The position numbers were made by a program, and so were the translations under genes. The notes under the pieces are model-generated. The model was not told where the DNA came from, did no database searches, and was given only the letters and a program-made list of their open reading frames with translations. From assembly GCA_018665625.1 (NCBI GenBank), contig JABJCF010000073.1:1-20489 (forward strand): 20,489 nt of DNA, written 5' to 3'. This document shows positions 15,364 through 20,489 of this stretch, piece after piece (within the stretch, counting starts at the first letter, position 1; every line of letters begins with the position of its first letter). Origin of the DNA: Nitrospina sp. (GTDB lineage: Bacteria > Nitrospinota > Nitrospinia > Nitrospinales > VA-1).

Positions 15364-15707
15364 CTTCTTTGCTCAACTGGAAAAAATTGGGAACCCTGTT
15401 TTTGAAAGCCCTGCCAAATAAACCACCGAATTAAACTATTGATGAAAAATCAGGAGCTTCCAGAAAAACCAAAGTCTTGATTTGAGTTGAAAATAAAGGT
15501 GTCGGATGGTATTTTGTACTATTAAATAAAACATATTATTTATGGATTCAAAGAGAGCAAACACTCTATCTCCTTGTCTCATTTTGTTGGGTCAGTGCTT
15601 ATCCTGAATCTCCTTCTTTTGGGACTGAGGAATTAAAAGCAAAGCCTCTTTGAATAGACGGGATGGGCAGAGTGTTTTTTTTATTGCTGTTAATTTGAGG
15701 TGTGGAT
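15364..15707 (+). other. Intergenic region with promoter and structured leader
   Basis: No coding sequence is seen. The region contains a promoter (15487-15515) and a leader of about 185 bases. The leader has a 9-base inverted repeat, AAACACTCT (15559-15567) and AGAGTGTTT (15669-15677, running into eight T residues), plus a small stem CAAAG-CCT-CTTTG (about 15642-15654). The arrangement could work as a terminator or attenuator ahead of the next DUF1566 gene. It matches no riboswitch class I know. Confidence 0.4.
15487..15515 (+). promoter_or_regulatory. Putative promoter of the DUF1566 gene 3-5 run
   Basis: TTGAAA (15487-15492) and TATTTT (15510-15515) are separated by 17 bases. This would drive the long leader and the following genes from 15708 onward. 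Confidence 0.45.
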
Positions 15708-16145
15708 TTGTCGCAACCAAACTGGAAAAAAAACGACAATGGTACTATTGAAGATCAGGAAACCGATCTGATGTGGTCGGTAAAAGATTCGCGGCAGGAA
15801 CTGGGTAAATGGCTCAATTGGGATGAGAGTGTTGCCTACGTGAAAGCGTGCAACGACCAAAAATATCTGGGCTACAATGATTGGCGGTTGCCGAGTAAAA
15901 GTGAGGTGCGTTCCATTTTTAAAAATAAAGATCCTTATCGGGAAATGTTTCTGAATCTCCCTAAAAAACCGGCACGGCGTGTATCTAATTATCAGGCGGG
16001 TGGAGAAACCAGTGTATGGACTTCAGAAACCCGGTACGACTCTTATGCATGGAAATGTTATTTCCCTGACTTAAAAGAAGTCTGTGTTGATCAGTCGGTT
16101 TCGACCACAGGAACTTCGGTTCGTATGGTCCGCGACCTGGATTGA
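15708..16145 (+). CDS. DUF1566 protein (array member 3)
   Basis: This 145-residue cytoplasmic protein is the shortest of the array. The core is present: WKKNDNGTIEDQETDLMW, WDESVAYVKACN, YNDWRLPSKSEVRSIF (Asp58-Pro62), SVWTSE and TSVRMVRD. The usual HIDPxF stretch is replaced by LNLPKKPARRVSNY, a clear divergence. The TTG at 15708 is chosen because GAGG (15697-15700) is well spaced from it. The GTG at 15702 would add two residues but lies one base after that motif. It is followed after 25 bases by the next DUF1566 gene. Confidence 0.85.
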   Translation: MSQPNWKKNDNGTIEDQETDLMWSVKDSRQELGKWLNWDESVAYVKACNDQKYLGYNDWRLPSKSEVRSIFKNKDPYREMFLNLPKKPARRVSNYQAGGETSVWTSETRYDSYAWKCYFPDLKEVCVDQSVSTTGTSVRMVRDLD

Positions 16146-16170
16146 ATATTTTTATAAGGCGAGGTTAAAA

Positions 16171-16776
16171 ATGTCTGACGAAAAGGAAAAAATTGAAGAG
16201 GGTTCAGACCCTGAACTTCTCGATGATGAGGCCGAAACCGAATGGGTGGGTGAAGAGGAGTGGGGCGATGAGGAAGAGGAAAATGTCGCTCTGGTTGAAG
16301 ATGAAGTCCCCACCTTCGTTGACAATGGGGATGGTACCATCAGCGATACCCAGGCAAACCTGATGTGGAAACAAGATGATTCCTTCAAAGAATTTGGATA
16401 TGGAATCACCTGGTTTGAAGCACAGGATTATTGTGAATTGTTAAATGAAAAAAAATTCGCCGGTTATGATGACTGGAGACTGCCCAGTGGTGAAGAAGCG
16501 AAAAGTGTTTTCTCTTTCACACAATCCAATGCAGACAAGGATGGAGCTGAAACCCATATCTCTGATCTATTTGAGTCGGGCGGCGGTCACAACACATGGA
16601 CCTACGAAGAAAAACCGGATTATCAACAGTATGCGCAGAAATTCAGTTTTATCACTGGTAATGATATGTGGGAACATAAGGATAATGAATACTCTCATTG
16701 TCGGGTTACCCGTGATGTGATTCAGGATGATTGGGAACCTGAATGGAGAAAAGAAACTAAAACATTCGAACGTTAA
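16171..16776 (+). CDS. DUF1566 protein with acidic N-terminal tail (array member 4)
   Basis: This is a 201-residue cytoplasmic protein. The first 47 residues are extremely acidic and low in complexity (EWVGEEEWGDEEEEN within it). The DUF1566 domain runs from about 48: TFVDNGDGTISDTQ, NLMWKQDDS, FAGYDDWRLPSGEEAKSVF (Asp101-Pro105), HISDLFESGGGHNTWT and CRVTRDV. A short tail ends in KTFER. The ATG at 16171 is preceded by GCGAGG; longer in-frame readings overlap the previous gene and have no support. It lies 25 bases after member 3. The tail resembles those of the TPR and helical proteins upstream, although the attached domain is unrelated. Confidence 0.88.
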   Translation: MSDEKEKIEEGSDPELLDDEAETEWVGEEEWGDEEEENVALVEDEVPTFVDNGDGTISDTQANLMWKQDDSFKEFGYGITWFEAQDYCELLNEKKFAGYDDWRLPSGEEAKSVFSFTQSNADKDGAETHISDLFESGGGHNTWTYEEKPDYQQYAQKFSFITGNDMWEHKDNEYSHCRVTRDVIQDDWEPEWRKETKTFER

Positions 16777-16820
16777 TTTTTATTTGTCTATAGATTTATG
16801 TAGGACAGAATTGGAGCTTT

Positions 16821-17039
16821 GTGAGCCATTATATGATTTTTGGGAAAGACGATTGCCCTCATACGCAAAAGGCGATATCTGACTTTAAGGGAAAGCATTT
16901 ATCGTTTATTTATATTAATGTTGATAAAGACCCGCATGGTTTGAAAAAATTATTGGAATATTCCAATGATCAGTACATTGTTCCGGTTATCGTAAATGTA
17001 GACGAAGACAGTGTAGAGATAGGATATACCGGAGAGTAA
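16821..17039 (+). CDS. UXX-star/glutaredoxin-like thioredoxin-fold protein (Cys form)
   Basis: This 72-residue protein has a thioredoxin/glutaredoxin fold: strand MIFGKDD, active-site Cys12 in DDCPHTQKA, FIYINVDKDPHGLKKLLEY, the cis-proline motif IVPVIV (Pro55) and a final VEIGYTGE. The layout GKDxCPxTxKA, INV, VPVIV, IGYxG is that of the small UXX-star family, in which the Cys position is often selenocysteine; here it is TGC, so ordinary cysteine. The monothiol C-x-x-T site suggests a redox or peroxidase-like role with a thiol partner; the substrate is unknown. The start is GTG at 16821, with a weak upstream GGAG. It sits between two DUF1566 genes. Confidence 0.8.
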   Translation: MSHYMIFGKDDCPHTQKAISDFKGKHLSFIYINVDKDPHGLKKLLEYSNDQYIVPVIVNVDEDSVEIGYTGE

Positions 17040-17057
17040 AGCAATTTTATACTAACT

Positions 17058-17072
17058 ACCGGATAACCCGGT
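17058..17072 (+). repeat. Small hairpin ACCGG-ATAAC-CCGGT
   Basis: A perfect 5-bp stem lies between the UXX-star gene and DUF1566 member 5. No U-tract follows, so it is unlikely to terminate; it may stabilise or process the RNA. Confidence 0.3.
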
Positions 17073-17086
17073 TAACAGGCGCTATT

Positions 17087-17611
17087 ATGGAAGAAAATTT
17101 ACCACAAAAAGCAGAACAACAACTGCCGGAAAAAGCAGAAGAAAAACTGCCAGTAAAAAAAGATGACAAACCAAAAAGGTTTGTTGAAAAAGGCCGTGAT
17201 GTTGTGTTCGACAGCAAAACCCGCCTCTACTGGTTGAAAAAAGATTCCTGGCAGGATAAGGGAAAATTTTTTAACTGGCATGAAGCTGTTACCTTTGCAG
17301 AAAATAAAAATTTGCGAAGAATAGGGGGGTTCGATGATTGGAGGCTTCCTAATATTGACGAAGCTACTTCCTTATATGACGAAAATTTTGAGGTTCCGGG
17401 CAAGAGTGGTGCGAGTCTTCATGTTGACCCCGTTTTCCCGGAAGGGGCTTTTAAAACTGCGTGGATCGCTGGGGATACTTCAACAAGGAGACCTCGGTTC
17501 GATTATTGTGAAGGGAAGGTTGTGAGCGTGGAAGAGTATTCTTTTGGTTCGGTACGGATTTGTCGGAAAGATACCGTAATAAAAAAACAAGTCGCCCCAC
17601 GAAGAAAGTAA
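17087..17611 (+). CDS. Divergent DUF1566 protein with Lys/Glu repeat tail (array member 5)
   Basis: This is a 174-residue cytoplasmic protein. The N-terminal 30 residues are short imperfect repeats (LPQKAEQQ, LPEKAEEK, LPVKKDDK). The domain follows, but its first loop is degenerate: RFVEKGRDVVFDSKTRLYW lacks the NDGT motif, and LMW is LYW. The centre is normal (GGFDDWRLPNIDEATSLY, Asp84-Pro88), with HVDPVFPEGAFKTAW and SVRICRK at the end. The basic C-terminus ends KKQVAPRRK. It is therefore the most diverged member. The Shine-Dalgarno is weak. It is followed after 6 bases by the two-domain gene, so the two are co-transcribed. Confidence 0.85.
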   Translation: MEENLPQKAEQQLPEKAEEKLPVKKDDKPKRFVEKGRDVVFDSKTRLYWLKKDSWQDKGKFFNWHEAVTFAENKNLRRIGGFDDWRLPNIDEATSLYDENFEVPGKSGASLHVDPVFPEGAFKTAWIAGDTSTRRPRFDYCEGKVVSVEEYSFGSVRICRKDTVIKKQVAPRRK

Positions 17612-17617
17612 CCTCTT

Positions 17618-18499
17618 ATGACAGAATCAACAAAGCTAAAGTACATTGATAACGACGATGGCACCGTTTCAGATGAAAAGCACGGCATCATGTGGATGAA
17701 AAACGATACGTGGCTGGAGTTGGGCCGACTCATTACTTGGCATGACAGTCTGGAGCTTGCTCGCAAAAAGAATGAAGAAAAATTTGCCGGCTATAACAAT
17801 TGGCGCATTCCTTCTGCTTCTGAGGCAAAATATTTGTATGATTTGGAAACCACCAATACAGATATTGAAGGTTGTGAAATTCACATAGACCCTATTTTCC
17901 CGCCAGGCTGCGGATTCACAACCTGGACCAGCCAAACCCGGGGTGCCAAAGCTGCAATGTCTTATGATTTTAGATCAGACTATGAATACTGGCTTGCAAA
18001 AGAAAATGATGGGTTCCCAAGTGCGGTTCGACTGGTTAGAGATGATAAAAAAGATGAAGAAGATCCTGAATTTATCCGAATCGAAAAGCGAGACGATGGC
18101 ACAATCATAGATAATAAAACAGGACTGCAGTGGAAAGCGGATGACTCCTATATGGATATGGATAAATGGGTGACTTGGGAAGAAGCCAAAACCTATTTGA
18201 TCGAAGTGAATCGGAAACAGTTTGCCGGTTATCAAGACTGGAGAATGCCGACAAGGAAAGAAGCTCAATCCATTTATGACCCATCTAATCCTGTAACAGA
18301 CAATTATGGCGATACAATATTTCTGCTTAAAGGATTCCCTCCGGGAGCCGGGCAGACATCCTGGACAAAAACTCTGCACAAAACAGAAAAGGGTTCGGCT
18401 ATTAGGTTCCATTTTTATAATGGTGATTTTAAATGGAATCCAATGGGTTTGAGAAGCCATGGAGTACGGGCTGTCCGCATTCTGGATAAAGATTCTTGA
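17618..18499 (+). CDS. Tandem two-domain DUF1566 protein (array member 6)
   Basis: This 293-residue cytoplasmic protein consists of two complete DUF1566 domains. Domain 1 (about 1-146): KYIDNDDGTVSDEKHGIMW, FAGYNNWRIPSASEAKYLY (Asn61-Pro65), HIDPIFPPGCGFTTWTSQ, AVRLVRDD. Domain 2 (about 147-293): RIEKRDDGTIIDNKTGLQW, FAGYQDWRMPTRKEAQSIY (Asp207-Pro211), GFPPGAGQTSWTK, GVRAVRI. A short acidic linker (DKKDEEDPE) joins them. This is the only double-domain gene in the window and suggests a fused duplication of adjacent genes. Its stop codon TGA overlaps a possible TTG start of the next gene (TTGA, 18496-18499), implying translational coupling. Confidence 0.9.
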   Translation: MTESTKLKYIDNDDGTVSDEKHGIMWMKNDTWLELGRLITWHDSLELARKKNEEKFAGYNNWRIPSASEAKYLYDLETTNTDIEGCEIHIDPIFPPGCGFTTWTSQTRGAKAAMSYDFRSDYEYWLAKENDGFPSAVRLVRDDKKDEEDPEFIRIEKRDDGTIIDNKTGLQWKADDSYMDMDKWVTWEEAKTYLIEVNRKQFAGYQDWRMPTRKEAQSIYDPSNPVTDNYGDTIFLLKGFPPGAGQTSWTKTLHKTEKGSAIRFHFYNGDFKWNPMGLRSHGVRAVRILDKDS

Positions 18500-18507
18500 G
18501 CGAAAAT

Positions 18508-18969
18508 ATGAGTGAAAACCTTGAAAACAAACCCGAGGCACGTTTTGTTGAAGGTGATAGCGATACGATAATTGATTGCGCCAAACGGTTGGTTTGGCTG
18601 AAGCAGGACACTTGGCAGGTGACCGGAAAATGGATGAGCCAGTTGCAGGTGAGAGAGTTTGCAGAGGTATTGAATAGAAAACGGTTTGCCGGGTTTTCTA
18701 ACTGGCGGCTGCCAACGGCAAATGAAGCAAAAAGCCTTTTTGATAAGAACTCGAAAAACTCAGATAATTCGGGTCAGGCAATTTTCTTGTCAGAATTGTT
18801 CGATTCGGGATGTGGGTTTTTATGCTGGACCAGTGACATAAGACATAAAGTGCAAGGTGTCCGCTTGAGTTTTCGAAAAGGAGTTACCATGTACGACGAT
18901 ATCTACCGAACCTCGAGAGGTGCCTCACGTCTGGTTCGTGATATAGAAAAAACTGAAGATTTAATCTGA
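18508..18969 (+). CDS. DUF1566 protein with degenerate first loop (array member 7)
   Basis: This 153-residue cytoplasmic protein has RFVEGDSDTIIDCAKRLVW in place of the usual DNGDGT and LMW motifs. The rest is standard: FAGFSNWRLPTANEAKSLF (Asn65-Pro69), LSELFDSGCGFLCWTSD, and ASRLVRDIEK at the end. An in-frame TTG at 18496, overlapping the upstream stop, would add MSEN ahead of the ATG, giving a MSENMSEN start; neither start has a strong Shine-Dalgarno, though GAG precedes the ATG. Cysteines in GCGFLCW echo the cysteine pair of member 1. Confidence 0.86.
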   Translation: MSENLENKPEARFVEGDSDTIIDCAKRLVWLKQDTWQVTGKWMSQLQVREFAEVLNRKRFAGFSNWRLPTANEAKSLFDKNSKNSDNSGQAIFLSELFDSGCGFLCWTSDIRHKVQGVRLSFRKGVTMYDDIYRTSRGASRLVRDIEKTEDLI

Positions 18970-19009
18970 ATTGAACTTTTTTCGGATTTAGAATTTTAAG
19001 GAGCAACAA

Positions 19010-19501
19010 TTGGAAGCAGAGAAAAGATTTGTCGATAATGGAGACGGAACTATTACCGATCTGGAAACAAAGCTAATGTGGAAACAGACGGATTCGTTTC
19101 AGGATACGAGCCAATGGACAAACTGGTTCAAAGCAAATGAATATATTCGTAGTCTGGAGCTTAAGAAATTCGCAGGTTACACAGATTGGAGAATGCCTAC
19201 TCTGGAAGAGGCGGAAAGCCTTCATGATGAAAACCACAGTATTAAGGATATGGACCGAATGGATATTTTCATCAGCGAAGCATTTTCTCCAGGGGGTGGT
19301 TTTACGTCCTGGACCTCTAATGAAATGCCGCATTCAACGGCTGTAATTTTTTATTATCGTTACGGTCATGCCAATTCAAACCACAAAGAAGATATTACGA
19401 AAGACTCAGTTCGTGCGGTTCGCGATATAGAAAAACGTGAAAGAGAGAAAGGGGTTCTGAAAAAGTTTCCTGGTTTTTCTGATTCTCCTCTTCCTCGCTG
19501 A
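19010..19501 (+). CDS. DUF1566 protein (array member 8)
   Basis: This 163-residue cytoplasmic protein carries the complete, consensus-like domain: RFVDNGDGTITDLETKLMW, WTNWFKANEYIRSLE, FAGYTDWRMPTLEEAESLH (Asp59-Pro63), ISEAFSPGGGFTSWTSN and SVRAVRDIEK, then a basic tail ending in SPLPR. Start is TTG (19010), clearly supported by AAGGAG (18998-19003) six bases upstream. The variable stretch (VIFYYRYGHANSNHKED) is Tyr/His/Asn-rich. It is the last DUF1566 gene in the window, 40 bases after member 7. Confidence 0.88.
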   Translation: MEAEKRFVDNGDGTITDLETKLMWKQTDSFQDTSQWTNWFKANEYIRSLELKKFAGYTDWRMPTLEEAESLHDENHSIKDMDRMDIFISEAFSPGGGFTSWTSNEMPHSTAVIFYYRYGHANSNHKEDITKDSVRAVRDIEKREREKGVLKKFPGFSDSPLPR

Positions 19502-19606
19502 TTTCAGTTTTAAAAGGGAATGAATATTAATTAGTAATAATCGATTCTACTGACGTGGAATGGTTTTAAATTTTTGTGAAGGGAAATTGTCATCGAAAGC
19601 TATAAG

Positions 19607-20428
19607 GTGGTTAACAAACAGGAAAGCGAAAACTCGTTATTGACCTATCGTTTCGAGGAAGAGGATTACAGAAGTACCTATATCCTTGAGGACTATTATC
19701 ATACGAGTCCCTTCTTTGATTACAATTATGTAGTTGTCTACTTGCGTGATCAGGACAATATTGAAAATTCTTTCGCCTTTCAAGTCAACTTTAACAAAAC
19801 CTTCAATACAATTCCTGATCACCCCAAACTCACCGAAGTGCAGACTCAGATAGCCAAGGGTTTTGCTAAAAATGCTGCGGATGAGTTGATCCTGTTATTT
19901 AAGCAAAGAGCCGTTGAAGCAAAAGCGTATGGTGAAAAAAATCCGATGACTTATTTGGAGTTTGAACCGGGTCGTTTTTTTAATTATATTGAATTGCTTC
20001 CAAAAACGAAGGAAATGTTGGATTTCAATTATGGTGATGATCAGTATTTCGCCGAAGATTCTTATGATATCGATCCTAGAAATGAAAATAAATGTTTGCA
20101 ACTGGCCTTTTTTAAGTTTCAGTTAGATAACGCAGACCAGGCCCCTATTTTTTCTACGACTTATTATTTTGATGAAGAAATAAGGGAAAAGGAGGATGCA
20201 AAACTACCTCCTAAAAATAGCGATATGCTGATTGCAATGAATCAGTTTATTCCAGATTTAAATGATCGGTTGAAAAAGAGATATAAGAATGCAAAAAAAC
20301 TCGGTAAAGAGCTTCTTGAAAGTCAAGCTCCCGTGGAAGTCCGACAGGAAAAAGCAAAGCCTAATGAGCCTTGTCCATGTGGTTCGGGTAAAAAATATAA
20401 GAAATGTTGTGCGTTAATGTTGAATTGA
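19607..20428 (+). CDS. SEC-C motif protein of unknown function
   Basis: This 273-residue protein ends in a SEC-C zinc motif, PCPCGSGKKYKKCC (Cys256, Cys258, Cys267, Cys268), as found at the end of SecA and on many unrelated proteins; there it binds zinc and often contacts ribosome or protein partners. The preceding 245 residues are rich in acidic and aromatic residues (EEEDYRSTYILEDYYHTSPF near the start) and are not recognised. No signal peptide. The GTG at 19607 is the first conventional start but lacks a Shine-Dalgarno. AAGGGA near 19580 would fit an unconventional ATC or ATT start at 19592/19586. A short inverted repeat follows the stop. Confidence 0.8.
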   Translation: MVNKQESENSLLTYRFEEEDYRSTYILEDYYHTSPFFDYNYVVVYLRDQDNIENSFAFQVNFNKTFNTIPDHPKLTEVQTQIAKGFAKNAADELILLFKQRAVEAKAYGEKNPMTYLEFEPGRFFNYIELLPKTKEMLDFNYGDDQYFAEDSYDIDPRNENKCLQLAFFKFQLDNADQAPIFSTTYYFDEEIREKEDAKLPPKNSDMLIAMNQFIPDLNDRLKKRYKNAKKLGKELLESQAPVEVRQEKAKPNEPCPCGSGKKYKKCCALMLN

Positions 20429-20438
20429 TTTTTTAATA

Positions 20439-20466
20439 AACCATTGAGGCTTGCCCTCATTTACTG
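20439..20466 (+). terminator. Possible weak terminator
   Basis: TGAGG and CCTCA pair around CTTGC just after the SEC-C gene, with an outer ACCA/TGGT pairing possible. Only TTTA follows, so termination is doubtful. Confidence 0.35.
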
Positions 20467-20476
20467 GTATTTAATA

Positions 20477-20489
20477 ATGGCAAAAGAAA
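20477..20489 (+). CDS. Possible start of a further gene, cut by the window edge
   Basis: ATG GCA AAA GAA can be read at the very end. No clear Shine-Dalgarno precedes it, and only four codons are visible, so this is speculative. Confidence 0.2.

Noticed and set aside
16821..17039. Selenoprotein
   Set aside because: The active-site codon is TGC and no in-frame TGA interrupts the gene, so this is the ordinary cysteine form.
17503..18541. Long minus-strand reading frames opposite the DUF1566 genes
   Set aside because: Their translations are low-quality mirror frames (Phe/Ile/Ser-rich) opposite clearly coding genes.
11962..19501. Diversity-generating retroelement with DUF1566 target proteins
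   Set aside because: DUF1566/lectin-like domains can be targets of such elements, but no reverse transcriptase, template repeat or near-identical variable repeat is visible in the window.
19578..19606. Unconventional ATC/ATT start for the SEC-C gene
   Set aside because: Spacing from AAGGGA fits, but such starts are very rare; GTG at 19607 was kept as the default.

Overview
The window reads as chromosomal DNA of a moderately AT-rich Gram-negative bacterium. There are ordinary housekeeping genes on the left and a lineage-specific gene array on the right. NHL, TPR, SEC-C and many DUF1566 proteins, a radical SAM/B12 protein and an ECF/zinc anti-sigma pair would fit Nitrospinota or a delta-proteobacterium-like marine lineage. 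That placement is inference from gene style, not a database match.

Left part (1-4.1 kb). The 3' end of an unrecognised helical protein is followed by a secreted DUF3179 protein whose promoter carries a palindrome in its spacer. Next comes a minus-strand operon of ECF sigma factor, zinc anti-sigma factor and MsrB, which looks like a redox-controlled methionine-sulfoxide repair unit. A divergent ArsR-type regulator ends 4 bases inside a convergent DUF362 gene.

Middle part (3.1-9.8 kb, minus strand). The order of transcription is radical SAM/B12 protein, TrmN6-like tRNA methyltransferase, a single long ORF fusing MiaA to a TPR-containing Slt-type lytic transglycosylase, and DUF362. The fusion has one hydrophobic segment exactly between its cytosolic and periplasmic halves, so a membrane-spanning bifunctional protein is conceivable.

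Right part (10.1-20.4 kb, all plus strand). After a sigma70-like promoter comes a run of small proteins: an acidic-tailed helical protein, a six-bladed NHL propeller, a TPR protein, a short LRR protein, a secreted protein with its own strong promoter and terminator, a UXX-star/glutaredoxin-like protein and a SEC-C protein. Among them lie eight genes carrying nine DUF1566 domains. Only the first DUF1566 gene has a signal peptide; the rest should be cytoplasmic. The DUF1566 domains share a fixed core (NDGT-like loop, L-x-W, DWRLP, G-x-x-TWTS, VRxVRD) but differ sharply in the stretch before the C-terminal strand. Several unrelated proteins in this part share acidic, low-complexity N-terminal tails and TTG/GTG starts. 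This tandem array is the best candidate here for an undescribed system; its function cannot be read from the sequence alone.

No tRNA, rRNA, CRISPR array, transposase or reverse transcriptase gene was found.
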